DNA from: Marinobacter salexigens
GTDB lineage: Bacteria > Pseudomonadota > Gammaproteobacteria > Pseudomonadales > Oleiphilaceae
Direction of reading: 5' to 3'
DNA: 64,000 nt
Assembly: GCF_002806945.1 (NCBI RefSeq)
Contig: NZ_NIHC01000003.1
Location: 248,001 to 312,000, forward strand
Shown one piece after another: positions 27,124 through 36,266 of this stretch. Each line of letters starts with the position of its first letter. Positions within the stretch are counted from its first letter, which is position 1. The notes under the pieces are model-generated. The model worked only from the letters and a program-made list of their open reading frames with translations. It made no database searches and was not told where the DNA came from. A program made the translations under genes and the position numbers.

Positions 27124-28626
27124 ATGAAGCAATCTGAGTATCTGCGTTATGACGCCACCGCACTGGCTGACCTCATCCGCCGCGGTGAGGTGACCTCCCG
27201 TGAAGTATGCGAGGCCGCGGTGGAACGGGCAACCACTGTGAACGGTTCCCTGAACGCTATTTGCTTTCCTCAGTTTTCTGAAGCCCTGGCGCAGGAGTTC
27301 TCTAAGCAGGGTACCTTTGCCGGTGTGCCACTGTTGCTTAAGGACCTGGCACAGGAACAGGCTGGCCGGCCTTGTGCCTATGGCAGCCGTGGTTTCCAGA
27401 ACTACATTGCGCCACAGGATTCGGAGTTTGTGCGCCGCGCTCGTGAAGGTGGACTGTTGTTTTTGGGGCGGACAGCAACGCCGGAGTTCGGCCTCAAGGC
27501 CGTCACCGAGTCCGAGCTGTGGGGGCCATCCCGCAACCCCTGGAACACCCAACTTACCCCCGGGGGCTCCAGTGGTGGTTCCGGTGCCGCTGCCGCATCG
27601 GGCATAGTGCCCATGGCTGGCGCCAACGATGGCGGTGGTTCTATTCGCATTCCTGCTGCTTATAACGGGCTGTTCGGGCTAAAACCTTCCCGCGGCCGAA
27701 TCTCCAGCGGACCCATGATGGGTGAGGCATGGACCGGAGCTTCCTCAGACCATGTGGTTACCCGCACGGTGCGCGACAGTGCTGCCATGTTAGACGTGCT
27801 CAGCGGCCCGGCCTCCGGAGATCCATTTGTTGTTCCCTCTCCCAACGAGGCTTATGCGGGGTTGATGCAAAAGTCCCCCGGTCGCCTGAAAATTGGAGTG
27901 TTCACAGCATCACCCTACGGCACCGAGGTAGCTCCTGAGTGCGTTACAGCTGTTGAAGAAACGGCGCGAATCCTGGAAAACCTGGGGCACACCGTTGAGT
28001 ACGCCCGGCCGGAGTTTGATGGCATGGCGCTGGCGCGCTGTTACCTCGGCCTCTATTTCGGTGAGGTGTCCGCCATGATGGCGAAAGCCAAGGGGCAGCT
28101 TGGCGCAGCGGACAGTGATTTTGAACTGGATACGCGGCTGATGGGTATGTTGGGGGACACCATGCCGTTGTCAGACTACGTGCTTCGCCGCCAGCAGTGG
28201 AATGAGTTTGCCCGGGCGCTGGGCGCGTTTTTCGCGGGTTACGATATGTACCTCTGCCCTACCACCGGCCAGTTACCGGCCCGCATTGGCGAGCTGGATA
28301 CACCGGCGCACCTGAAGCTGGCAGCAAAGCTGATGCTGGCCCTAAAGGCCGGAAAACTGCTGCACCGTAGTGGCCAGGTTGATCAGATTGCGATGGAAAG
28401 CCTGGCCCGTACACCATTTACGCAACTTGCCAACCTGACGGGAACACCGGCCATGTCAGTGCCCATGCACTGGACGGCCGAGGGGCTGCCGGTTGGAGTG
28501 CACCTTGGGGCACCCCATGGCGGAGAGGGTGTACTGCTGCAGTTGGCGGCCCAGCTTGAAGAGGCTGCACCATGGTTTGGCCATTACGAGCGGCTTGAAA
28601 AAGCTTTTCCGGCAACAGGCTTGTGA
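27124..28626 (+). CDS. Amidase (amidase signature family)
   Basis: A 500-residue amidase signature enzyme. The Ser-cisSer-Lys triad is visible: Lys in LLLKDLAQEQ, the Gly/Ser-rich GGSSGGSGAAAASGIVP, and NDGGGSIRIPAA with the nucleophile Ser. The C-terminal LTGTPAMSVPMHW is also typical. It hydrolyses an amide; the substrate (aliphatic, aryl or cyclic) is not readable. It is not GatA by context, as no gatB or gatC is adjacent. An in-frame ATG at 27112 is an alternative start. A 13-bp hairpin follows the gene. Confidence 0.9.
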   Translation: MKQSEYLRYDATALADLIRRGEVTSREVCEAAVERATTVNGSLNAICFPQFSEALAQEFSKQGTFAGVPLLLKDLAQEQAGRPCAYGSRGFQNYIAPQDSEFVRRAREGGLLFLGRTATPEFGLKAVTESELWGPSRNPWNTQLTPGGSSGGSGAAAASGIVPMAGANDGGGSIRIPAAYNGLFGLKPSRGRISSGPMMGEAWTGASSDHVVTRTVRDSAAMLDVLSGPASGDPFVVPSPNEAYAGLMQKSPGRLKIGVFTASPYGTEVAPECVTAVEETARILENLGHTVEYARPEFDGMALARCYLGLYFGEVSAMMAKAKGQLGAADSDFELDTRLMGMLGDTMPLSDYVLRRQQWNEFARALGAFFAGYDMYLCPTTGQLPARIGELDTPAHLKLAAKLMLALKAGKLLHRSGQVDQIAMESLARTPFTQLANLTGTPAMSVPMHWTAEGLPVGVHLGAPHGGEGVLLQLAAQLEEAAPWFGHYERLEKAFPATGL

Positions 28627-28677
28627 TCTGCTGATCGAAACCCCACGTTTATCTTTCCATACGTATCAGGCTATGCT

Positions 28678-28708
28678 GTGTATCAGGAAGACGATCTTCC
28701 TGATACAC
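28678..28708. terminator. Hairpin between amidase and unknown gene
   Basis: GTGTATCAGGAAG (28678-28690) and CTTCCTGATACAC (28696-28708) form a perfect 13-bp stem with loop ACGAT. No T-tract follows. It lies 29 bases before the next start, so it may act in the leader of that gene as well as after the amidase. Confidence 0.5.
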
Positions 28709-28737
28709 CCTGATGGCATCGAGGAGGCGAGCGTATT

Positions 28738-29352
28738 ATGAACCAACCGATGGCAATCGAAGAACTGGTATCAGTAGCACAGGCAGAAGCCATGGGGGAG
28801 CTGGATGCTCCGATGATGGCGATTGTTCTGGCCAGCGAGCAAAGCTATGACTTGCCCATCAACTCACTTGAAACCGATGCCGACAAGGCACGCTGGGGAT
28901 TGATTCTCCGCGCTGCCCGCGAGCATGTTGAAGCGGATGCCGTGGCGGTTCTGTACCCCGCCTGGACAACCATTCGTGAAAAAAAGAAAGATACAGAAGA
29001 AGATGATGGCCTTGAATCCTCATCAAATGACCGCCCCGAGGAGGAGCCAAACGAGCCCATAGACACTTTGTTTGTGCAACTACATACCCGGGATCATGTG
29101 TACTGGCGTGGATTTGAACAAATCCGGGACCCCAAGCACCAGCGCATCATCGGCTTTCGCCGGATCAAGGCGCTGTCTACGGACTACCGGCGTGATGAAG
29201 AGCCATCGATCGCCTCCTGGCTCAGCACGCTGTTCGACCCCCTGCCAGAACATGGTGAGGATATGGATGTTGATCTTGAGCTGTCTGGAGTTATGGATGA
29301 ACCGGAAGTCAGTGCTGCGCTATACCCAAGACAGTTGCGGGCGCTGCACTAA
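28738..29352 (+). CDS. Unknown acidic protein
   Basis: A 204-residue cytoplasmic protein I do not recognise. There is no signal peptide or membrane segment. The middle (about 82-108) is a lysine/glutamate-rich, probably disordered linker (REKKKDTEEDDGLESSSNDR), flanked by two folded-looking parts: IVLASEQSYDLPINSLETDA before and FVQLHTRDHVYWRGFEQIRD after. GAGGAGG lies directly upstream of the ATG at 28738. A terminator follows. A phage or secretion role is not indicated. Confidence 0.65.
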   Translation: MNQPMAIEELVSVAQAEAMGELDAPMMAIVLASEQSYDLPINSLETDADKARWGLILRAAREHVEADAVAVLYPAWTTIREKKKDTEEDDGLESSSNDRPEEEPNEPIDTLFVQLHTRDHVYWRGFEQIRDPKHQRIIGFRRIKALSTDYRRDEEPSIASWLSTLFDPLPEHGEDMDVDLELSGVMDEPEVSAALYPRQLRALH

Positions 29353-29378
29353 CTGACCATTCTGAAACCCTGAATTGA

Positions 29379-29403
29379 AAAGCCGGGCCAAACGCCCGGC
29401 TTT
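29379..29403 (+). terminator. Rho-independent terminator
   Basis: AAAGCCGGGC (29379-29388) pairs with GCCCGGCTTT (29394-29403) around loop CAAAC. It ends the unknown gene 26 bases after its stop, only 15 bases before the next coding start. Confidence 0.7.
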
Positions 29404-29417
29404 CAGGACCCGCGACC

Positions 29418-30521
29418 ATGCAAAATCACGCCGAGTGGCTATCCGATGCCATCGCCCGTATTGATGCGGATTTCAACCGATCATCAGACACCCACCTGAT
29501 CAAACTGGATCTGCCCGGGTTGCAGAACGTCGATGTCTACCTCAAGGACGAATCGACCCACCCCACGGGCAGTCTCAAACATCGGTTGGCGCGCTCGCTC
29601 TTTCTGTTCGGGCTCTGTAACGGCTGGATCACGCAGAACACCCCCATTATCGAAGCCTCCAGCGGTTCCACGGCGGTGTCTGAGGCGTATTTTGCCAAGC
29701 TCCTGGGGTTGCGCTTCATAGCTGTGATGCCCAGAACCACATCGGCTCAAAAAATCGCCAAAATCGAATTTTATGGTGGTGAGTGCCATCTGGTTGATAA
29801 CGGCAGTGAGATTTACACCGAATCGCAGCGGCTGGCCCGTGAGCTGGGCGGACACTATATGGATCAGTTCACATACGCTGAGAGGGCGACGGACTGGCGG
29901 GGTAACAACAATATTGCTGAAAGCATTTTCCAGCAGTTACAGCGGGAGCCACACCCTGTTCCCCGCTGGATTGTGGTCAGCGCCGGCACGGGCGGCACCT
30001 CCTCAACCATCGGGCGTTATATCCGCTACGGCGGACACCTCGCTCAAGGTTGCGAATTGTGCGTGGCCGACCCTGAAAACTCGGTGTTCTATGAGGCTTT
30101 CGCCAGCGGCCGATTGGATATTACCGGCCAGTGCGGCTCACGCATTGAGGGCATAGGCCGCCCAAGGGTAGAGCCCTCTTTCAACCCTGCGGTCATCGAC
30201 CGCATGGTGCGCGTGCCTGATGCCGCCAGTTTTGCTGCGCTGCGCTATCTCGAGCGTCATCTGGGGCGGCGTTGTGGCGGCTCTACGGGCACCAATCTGA
30301 TTGCTACGCTAAGCCTGGTCAGCGAAATGCAAAAAGCCGGTGAGAAAGGTTCAGTCGTCACACTTCTGTGTGACGGCGGCCATCGTTATATCGACACTTA
30401 TTTTAACCCCACCTGGGTGGCCAGCCAGGGTTTGGATTTAACGAAATGGGAGGCGGCTCTGGATAACTTTGATCGTAGCGGCCTGTTCGAACCGGGTCTT
30501 GCCAGCAAGTCCGTACGCTGA
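29418..30521 (+). CDS. PLP-dependent cysteine synthase/desulfhydrase family enzyme
   Basis: A 367-residue fold-type II PLP enzyme. The cofactor Lys lies in [26 protein letters not shown] binds the substrate carboxylate, and [16 protein letters not shown] is the phosphate loop. The C-terminal third ([26 protein letters not shown]) resembles the Cds1-type L-cysteine desulfhydrase group more than CysK or CysM. It probably degrades or forms cysteine or a related sulfur amino acid. It sits directly upstream of metNIQ, suggesting a link to sulfur amino-acid supply; it is separated by 112 bases with its own promoter for metN. Confidence 0.8.
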   Translation: MQNHAEWLSDAIARIDADFNRSSDTHLIKLDLPGLQNVDVYLKDESTHPTGSLKHRLARSLFLFGLCNGWITQNTPIIEASSGSTAVSEAYFAKLLGLRFIAVMPRTTSAQKIAKIEFYGGECHLVDNGSEIYTESQRLARELGGHYMDQFTYAERATDWRGNNNIAESIFQQLQREPHPVPRWIVVSAGTGGTSSTIGRYIRYGGHLAQGCELCVADPENSVFYEAFASGRLDITGQCGSRIEGIGRPRVEPSFNPAVIDRMVRVPDAASFAALRYLERHLGRRCGGSTGTNLIATLSLVSEMQKAGEKGSVVTLLCDGGHRYIDTYFNPTWVASQGLDLTKWEAALDNFDRSGLFEPGLASKSVR

Positions 30522-30567
30522 TTCCGCACGCTGCCCAACTGTGCGGGCTCTCGTGGTGATTTGTGGG

Positions 30568-30597
30568 TTCGGGTTTGGCCGGTGAATAGGCTATAAT
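30568..30597 (+). promoter_or_regulatory. Candidate promoter of metNIQ
   Basis: TATAAT at 30592-30597 is a perfect -10 element; a weak TTCGGG (30568-30573) lies 18 bases upstream. The start would be about 30 bases before metN. No MetJ box (AGACGTCT repeats) or SAM riboswitch was recognised. Confidence 0.4.
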
Positions 30598-30633
30598 CGC
30601 CCGCTTTAATCCTGCACCCACAAGGCGCTGACC

Positions 30634-31641
30634 GTGATTGTATTTAACCAGGTACAGAAGTCGTATCAGGTGGACGGCCGGGCGATCCCCGCGCTGCACC
30701 CAACTGATATGACCATTGAAAATGGCGAGGTATTCGGGATTGTCGGGCATTCCGGGGCGGGGAAATCTACGCTGGTGCGCCTGATCAACCTTCTGGAGCC
30801 GCCCACAGGTGGCGATATTCTGATTGATGAGGAGAATATCACCCACTACAGCGCTGCCGAATTGCGCGCTTTTCGCCGCAAAGTCGGAATGATTTTCCAG
30901 CACTTCAACCTGCTTTCCTCAAAAACCGTATCGGACAATATTGCCTTCCCCATGAAGCTGGCGGGTATCTATTCCAAAGCGGAAATCCGCGATCGAGTGC
31001 AGGAATTGCTGGATCGTGTTGGGCTGACTGACCACGCCACCAAATATCCATCGCAATTATCGGGCGGGCAGAAACAGCGGGTAGGAATTGCCCGGGCGTT
31101 GGCTTGCAGGCCGACTATTCTTCTGTGCGACGAAGCCACCAGCGCTCTGGACCCTCAAACGACGCAGTCGGTGCTTCGTTTGCTTTCCGAGATTAATAAA
31201 GAGCTTGGCCTCACGATAGTGCTTATTACCCACGAAATGGACGTTGTGCGCAGAGTGTGTGACCGGGTTGCGGTGATGGACGCTGGCCGTGTGGTGGAAA
31301 TGGGGCCGGTAAGTGAGGTCTTCTTGCACCCGAAGCATCCCACCACCCGGGACTTTGTATTTGAAAGTGAAAGCATCGACAGTCAGGAACGGCAGGAAGA
31401 CCTGCAAAAGGCCAGTGGTCGTATTTTGCGGTTGACCTTCAAGGGCGAATCCACCTACCAACCGCTGTTGGGAAGCGTGGCCCGAGCGTCAGGCGTGGAT
31501 TTCAGCATACTCTCGGGCCGTATTGATCACATCAAAGACACCCCTTACGGCCAGCTTACGCTTTCGCTGGTAGGCGGTGATCTGGAGGTGGCAATGACTG
31601 CCCTCAAAGCGGCCGATGTACATGTGGAGGTGCTGCGCTGA
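30634..31641 (+). CDS. metN: Methionine ABC transporter ATP-binding protein
   Basis: The ATPase of the MetNIQ importer of D- and L-methionine. The 335-residue protein has Walker [10 protein letters not shown], signature [15 protein letters not shown], Walker [14 protein letters not shown] and the switch histidine in ITHEMD. The C-terminal 90 residues form the NIL/C2 domain that binds methionine and inhibits transport when it is plentiful. The start is GTG 30634 with AAGG eight bases upstream. Its TGA overlaps the metI ATG (TGATG). Confidence 0.97.
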   Translation: MIVFNQVQKSYQVDGRAIPALHPTDMTIENGEVFGIVGHSGAGKSTLVRLINLLEPPTGGDILIDEENITHYSAAELRAFRRKVGMIFQHFNLLSSKTVSDNIAFPMKLAGIYSKAEIRDRVQELLDRVGLTDHATKYPSQLSGGQKQRVGIARALACRPTILLCDEATSALDPQTTQSVLRLLSEINKELGLTIVLITHEMDVVRRVCDRVAVMDAGRVVEMGPVSEVFLHPKHPTTRDFVFESESIDSQERQEDLQKASGRILRLTFKGESTYQPLLGSVARASGVDFSILSGRIDHIKDTPYGQLTLSLVGGDLEVAMTALKAADVHVEVLR

Positions 31642-32306
31642 TGGAAGCCTTACTGAGTAATGTGGATTGGCCAGAGATCGGCATAGCGAGCTGGGACACG
31701 CTGGTAATGGTCGGCATGTCGCTGCTGTTCAGTGTGCTGGCGGGCCTGCCCATTGGTGTGTTGCTATTCCTGACAGGTAAGCGCCAGCTACTGGAACAGC
31801 CGCTGGCATACGGCGTATTGTCATTCGTGGTCAACGTACTGCGATCGGTTCCGTTCATTATCTTGTTGATTGTAATGATCCCGTTCACCGTGATGTTGAT
31901 TGGCACTTCATTGGGCGTGGCGGGTGCCATTCCGCCGCTGGTTGCCGGCGGTGCACCCTTCTTCGCTAGACTGGTGGAAACCTCGCTGCGAGAAGTCGAC
32001 CGTGGCATCATCGAAGCCACTCAGGCCATGGGCGCCAACGTGCGGCAGATCATTTTCGGCGCCTTGCTGCCGGAAGCCCTGCCGGGCATCATCGCAGGTA
32101 TTACGGTTACCGCCATTACGCTGGTGTCCTATGCGGCTATGTCTGGCGTTATTGGCGGCGGCGGTCTGGGTGATCTGGCCATTCGTTTTGGCTATCAGCG
32201 GTTTCAGACGGATGTGATGGTGATTACTGTGGCGCTTCTGGTGATCTTCGTACAAGTGTTGCAGATGGCCGGTGACCGCCTGGTTTTGTATTTCAGCCGT
32301 AAGTAG
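31641..32306 (+). CDS. metI: Methionine ABC transporter permease
   Basis: A 221-residue permease with five membrane helices and the ABC EAA loop (FARLVETSLREVDRGIIEA, followed by TQAMGAN). It forms the membrane channel of MetNIQ. It is translationally coupled to metN by a one-base overlap and followed by metQ after 69 bases with a good AGGAG site. Confidence 0.96.
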   Translation: MEALLSNVDWPEIGIASWDTLVMVGMSLLFSVLAGLPIGVLLFLTGKRQLLEQPLAYGVLSFVVNVLRSVPFIILLIVMIPFTVMLIGTSLGVAGAIPPLVAGGAPFFARLVETSLREVDRGIIEATQAMGANVRQIIFGALLPEALPGIIAGITVTAITLVSYAAMSGVIGGGGLGDLAIRFGYQRFQTDVMVITVALLVIFVQVLQMAGDRLVLYFSRK

Positions 32307-32375
32307 TCTGGGTTCCGAGTAAGCCTGCGACTGCACCGATTTCACAGTAAATATCAGTAAACAGGAGAGTATTTA

Positions 32376-33158
32376 ATGAATTTCAAAAAAGCCCTGGTAG
32401 CACTGGCTGCCGCATCTGTTTTTTCTGCAGCGGTCTCCGCTGAGAAATTGTCTGTAGCCGCAACCCCCGTACCCCATGCTGAACTGCTGGAGTTTGTGAA
32501 ACCACAGCTGGCAGAACAGGGCGTGGAGCTGGATGTAAAAGTATTTACCGACTATATCCAGCCAAACGTACAGGTAGACCAGAAGCGCATGGACGCCAAC
32601 TTCTTCCAGCACCAGCCGTACCTGGATGAATTCAATGACGGGCGTGGCACAAGCCTGGTGACTGTTACAGGTGTTCACGTTGAACCGTTTGGCGCTTATT
32701 CAAACAAGATCCAGTCTCTGGATGAGCTGAAAAATGGCGCCACCATTGCCATTCCGAACGACCCGACCAATGGTGGCCGCGCTCTGCTGCTGCTGCAAAA
32801 AGCCGGGCTGATCACTCTGAAAGAAGGCAGCAAGATCACCGCAACTCCGCGGGATATTGCCGACAATCCCAAGAAGATTGACTTCAAAGAGCTGGAAGCC
32901 GCAACACTACCAAGGATTCTTGGCCAGGTGGACGTTGCCCTCATCAACACCAACTACGCCCTGGAGGCTGGCCTGAACCCGTCTGAGGATGCCCTGATCA
33001 TTGAAGGTTCCGAGTCTCCGTATGTGAACATTCTGGTAGCGCGTCCTGATAACAAAGACAGCGACGCCATGCAGAAGCTGGCAAAGGCTCTGAAGTCTGA
33101 TGAAGTTCGCGATTTCATCAAGGAAAAGTATGAAGGAGCTGTTGTTCCGGCGTTCTGA
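32376..33158 (+). CDS. metQ: Methionine-binding protein MetQ
   Basis: A 260-residue periplasmic binding protein of the NlpA/MetQ family. The signal peptide is residues 1-22 (ALVALAAASVFSAAVSA); there is no lipobox cysteine, so it is likely soluble rather than a lipoprotein. VAATPVPHAELLEFVKP, DANFFQHQPYLDEFN and ALINTNYALEAGLNP are conserved. Ends at a classical terminator. Confidence 0.95.
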   Translation: MNFKKALVALAAASVFSAAVSAEKLSVAATPVPHAELLEFVKPQLAEQGVELDVKVFTDYIQPNVQVDQKRMDANFFQHQPYLDEFNDGRGTSLVTVTGVHVEPFGAYSNKIQSLDELKNGATIAIPNDPTNGGRALLLLQKAGLITLKEGSKITATPRDIADNPKKIDFKELEAATLPRILGQVDVALINTNYALEAGLNPSEDALIIEGSESPYVNILVARPDNKDSDAMQKLAKALKSDEVRDFIKEKYEGAVVPAF

Positions 33159-33192
33159 TCAAAGCCTGATCACGACCCGAAAAAATGGCATA

Positions 33193-33226
33193 AAAAAGCC
33201 GGGCAGTGAAAACTGCCCGGCTTTTT
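33193..33226 (+). terminator. Rho-independent terminator of metNIQ
   Basis: GCCGGGCAGT (33198-33207), GAAA tetraloop, ACTGCCCGGC (33212-33221) and TTTTT. A-run upstream makes it work from the minus strand too, so it also serves the convergent peroxiredoxin gene. Confidence 0.9.
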
Positions 33227-33266
33227 GCATTCAGTACCTTCTACAATCAGTCGTCGGAGTGGGTGA

Positions 33267-33920
33267 TTAATCACCACTCCAGTTAGCTGAGGGGTCAGGC
33301 GTCATCCGCAGATAGGACTTCACCTTCTTGTAGCCCTTCGGGAAGCGCTTCGCGATCTCATCCTCATCCTGAAGTGACGGCACAATAACAACGTCTCCGC
33401 CGCGTTCCCAGTTGCCCGGAGTGGCGACTTTGTGGTCGTCAGTCAGTTGCAGTGAATCAATTACCCGCAGAACCTCATTGAAGTTGCGGCCGGTGCTGGC
33501 TGGGTAGGTGATGATCAGACGAACTTTTTTGTTCGGATCAATCACGAACAGCGAGCGCACGGTCAGTGTGCTGTCGGCATTGGGGTGAATCATGTCGTAC
33601 AGCTCGGCAACTTTACCATCATGGTCTGCAATAATCGGGAAGTTCACCGCGCAGCCTTGGGTTTCGTTGATGTCCTTGATCCATTCGTGGTGGGAATCAA
33701 CCGGGTCAACGCTCAGCGCAATGGCTTTAACGTTGCGTTGTTCGAACTCGTCTTTAAGCTTTGCAGTGAGACCCAGTTCTGTGGTGCACACAGGCGTAAA
33801 GTCTGCAGGGTGAGAAAACAGCACACCCCAGCTATCACCTAGCCAATTGTGGAAGGAAACTTTGCCTTCACTGGAATCCTGTTCAAAATCCGGCGCAGTA
33901 TCGCCTAGACGTAAACTCAT
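33267..33920 (-). CDS. 1-Cys peroxiredoxin (Prx6-like)
   Basis: A 217-residue peroxiredoxin reducing hydrogen and organic peroxides. The peroxidatic cysteine is in HPADFTPVCTTELG (Cys45 region). The long C-terminal domain (VIVPSLQDEDEIAKRFPKG) is characteristic of the Prx6 / 1-Cys group. A second cysteine (QGCAVNF) exists but is not at the usual resolving position. GGAG precedes the ATG at 33920. It stands alone between metNIQ and an amino-acid symporter. Confidence 0.93.
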   Translation of the reverse strand: MSLRLGDTAPDFEQDSSEGKVSFHNWLGDSWGVLFSHPADFTPVCTTELGLTAKLKDEFEQRNVKAIALSVDPVDSHHEWIKDINETQGCAVNFPIIADHDGKVAELYDMIHPNADSTLTVRSLFVIDPNKKVRLIITYPASTGRNFNEVLRVIDSLQLTDDHKVATPGNWERGGDVVIVPSLQDEDEIAKRFPKGYKKVKSYLRMTPDPSANWSGD

Positions 33921-34094
33921 ATTTGCTCTCCTTCGGTGTCACTTGTTAGTGGCTTTATTCGAGCTTCCGATGGCCATGCGACCACCGGAACTATCTTTTA
34001 AGTGTATACGAGTATCATTGGTTGGGGATGAGCTGATTGCAAGGGCCACTTGATTCACCTCATCCCACATCGGGTGTCTGCTGGTTTTTTCAGG

Positions 34095-35456
34095 TCAGAA
34101 TCCTGCCGCAGTCTTTCGTTCAAAATGCTCTTTCGTCAGTTTGAATACAACGGGGCTGAGTAACAACAGGGCAATCAGGTTGGGCAGAGCCATCATGGCG
34201 TTCAGGGTGTCTGCCACCAGCCATACCAAGCCGAGATTCACGGTGGCACCAAGGGGAATAGCAAGGATCCAGGCTACACGGTAAGGCACGATGGCCTTGA
34301 CCCCGAACAGGAACTCAACGCTACGCTCGCCGTAGAACGACCAGCCCAGCAAGGTGGTAAAGGCGAAAATCGCCAGAGCCAGCGCCACCACGTAATCACC
34401 CACACCGGGAAGCGCATGGGCGAACGCCATAGAAGTGAGCTCTGCGCCAGACTCGCCAGAGGTCCAGGTGCCTGAGGTGATGATAACCAACCCGGTGATG
34501 GTGCAAATGATGATAGTGTCGATAAAGGTGCCCAGCATGGCTACCATACCCTGATTGATAGGGTTTTTGGTTTGCGCTGCAGCGTGAGCAATGGGCGCGG
34601 AGCCCAGGCCAGCTTCGTTGGAAAAGATACCGCGAGCGACACCAAAGCGTATGGCAGCCCAAACAGCAGCGCCGGCAAAGCCCCCTTCTGCAGCAATGGG
34701 GCTAAAGGCGTGTTCGAAGATCAGCGCAAATGCAGCAGGAACTTCAGAAATATTGATAGCCAGGACAACCAGGCCAGCAGTCAGGTAAGACAATGCCATC
34801 AGGGGAACCAAAGCGCTGGCTACCTGACCAATACGGCGGATGCCGCCAATCAGTACCAAGCCCACCAGAACCATCAAAATAATGCCGGAGATCCAGTGGG
34901 GAAGGCCGAAGGTGGCTTCCATTACATCTGCAACCGAGTTGGCTTGTACGGTATTGCCAATGCCAAACCCGGCAATGGCGGCAAAAATGGCAAAGAGTAC
35001 GCCCAGCCAGGCCCATTTTTTGCCAAGACCATTGCGAATGTAATACATGGGGCCACCAACGTGAACGCCCCGCTCATCCACTTCACGAAAGCGCACGGCA
35101 AGCACGGCTTCGGAATACTTGGTGGCCATGCCTACCAGTGCGGTTAACCACATCCAGAAAAGCGCGCCCGGCCCGCCCAGAAAAATAGCGGTGGCGACAC
35201 CGGCAATGTTGCCTGTGCCGACGGTGGCTGCAAGGGCTGTCATCAGAGCCTGGAATGGCGGGATTTCACCATCAGATTCCGCATCCTTTGAGCTGCGCCC
35301 CGTCCACATCAGGCGTATGCCGGTGCCTAGCTTGAGTACGGGCATGAGTTTAAGGCCAAGACTCAAGAACAGGCCAACGCCAAGGATCATGATCAACATG
35401 GGCGGCCCCCAGACCAGCCCGTTGATTGCACCTACTATATTTTCAAAGGCTTCCAT
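34095..35456 (-). CDS. Alanine/glycine:cation symporter (AGCS family)
   Basis: A 453-residue sodium:alanine or glycine symporter. About 11 membrane helices; TVGTGNIAGVATAIFLGGPG (the AGCS signature), FRE-containing loop and SNEAGLGSAPIAHAAA are diagnostic. I chose ATG 35456 (MEAFENIVG) because AAGGGG lies at the right distance; an ATG six codons earlier is in frame. It is divergent from the CBS-domain gene across about 230 bases in which no other gene is seen. Confidence 0.94.
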   Translation of the reverse strand: MEAFENIVGAINGLVWGPPMLIMILGVGLFLSLGLKLMPVLKLGTGIRLMWTGRSSKDAESDGEIPPFQALMTALAATVGTGNIAGVATAIFLGGPGALFWMWLTALVGMATKYSEAVLAVRFREVDERGVHVGGPMYYIRNGLGKKWAWLGVLFAIFAAIAGFGIGNTVQANSVADVMEATFGLPHWISGIILMVLVGLVLIGGIRRIGQVASALVPLMALSYLTAGLVVLAINISEVPAAFALIFEHAFSPIAAEGGFAGAAVWAAIRFGVARGIFSNEAGLGSAPIAHAAAQTKNPINQGMVAMLGTFIDTIIICTITGLVIITSGTWTSGESGAELTSMAFAHALPGVGDYVVALALAIFAFTTLLGWSFYGERSVEFLFGVKAIVPYRVAWILAIPLGATVNLGLVWLVADTLNAMMALPNLIALLLLSPVVFKLTKEHFERKTAAGF

Positions 35457-35683
35457 GGGGTTCCCCTTATGCATGCCAAGTTTTTAGTATTGTGTTTTTA
35501 CTCGCATGGAGTATAAGTGGTTGAGTTTAGTCGGATATCGGCATGTGTAAACCGGCGGGCGCGGAAAATTGAGGAATGAACGTCTATTGCCTATGTTTAC
35601 AGTGGAGTACAGGGTATACAGTAGAGTATCGGTTCAGGCACCACTTTTGCTGCAGGGTCATTCAATGATGCGAGGAGTTCGCC

Positions 35684-36115
35684 ATGTGTGCGCTTAGAGT
35701 TTCCAATGTTATGTCTAACCATATTGAACCCATCCGATGCGGAACGCCGCTTACCGCAGTGGTCAAGGCGCTGCTGGAGAATCACATAACCGGGCTACCT
35801 GTAGTTGATGCAGAGCGACGAGTGCTGGGCTTTGTATCGGAACAGGACTGCATCCATGCGCTGCTGGTCAGCAATTATCATTGTGAAGGCGATCCAATAG
35901 TAGACGATGTCATGTTCCGTGAACCTCTGGCAATTCCCCCAAGCATGGCGATAGTTGATCTTGCCCAGAAGCTTGGCTCTGGCAAACCGAAAGTGTACCC
36001 CGTTGTGGAAAATGGAAAGCTTATAGGGATCGTAACGCGTACAGCGGTGCTCGCGGAGCTGGCCCGTATTGGCTGTGGACTCGAGCTTTCAAAGCACACA
36101 ACCGCAGACGACTAA
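35684..36115 (+). CDS. Two-CBS-domain protein
   Basis: A 143-residue protein made of a CBS pair: VMSNHIEPIRCGTPLTAVVK to VSEQDCIHALL and DVMFREPLAIPPSMAI to IVTRTAVLAEL. CBS pairs bind adenine nucleotides and usually control a partner; none is fused here. TGCGAGGAG lies seven bases before the ATG at 35684. A hairpin overlaps its last codons. Confidence 0.87.
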   Translation: MCALRVSNVMSNHIEPIRCGTPLTAVVKALLENHITGLPVVDAERRVLGFVSEQDCIHALLVSNYHCEGDPIVDDVMFREPLAIPPSMAIVDLAQKLGSGKPKVYPVVENGKLIGIVTRTAVLAELARIGCGLELSKHTTADD

Positions 36116-36131
36116 CCGCAAGGTTAGTCGT
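36108..36131 (+). terminator. Hairpin at the end of the CBS gene
   Basis: ACGACTAACC (36108-36117) and GGTTAGTCGT (36122-36131) form a perfect 10-bp stem around GCAA. No T-run follows. It overlaps the stop codon of the CBS gene. Confidence 0.5.
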
Positions 36132-36266
36132 AGACAGCTACAATATGTACGGTTTTGTTGCCCAGTACAGGTGAGTTGTAAAAAAAAGATAGCTTACGGC
36201 GAATCTCAAGTTGCGTTGGACTATGCTTTCGTTCTTAACATTGCGCTTTTATGGACAGGTGCACGC

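Noticed and set aside
30522..30633. SAM riboswitch or MetJ operator before metN
   Set aside because: No riboswitch core and no AGACGTCT-type boxes could be found; only a -10 element is visible.
34025..34066. GGGATGAG ... CTCATCCC pairing after the AGCS gene
   Set aside because: An 8-bp stem with a 26-base loop and no T-tract; too weak to call a terminator.
35599..35636. Imperfect 19-base tandem repeat (ACAGTGGAGTAC-like)
   Set aside because: Only about 13 of 19 positions agree and there are just two copies; not distinguishable from chance.
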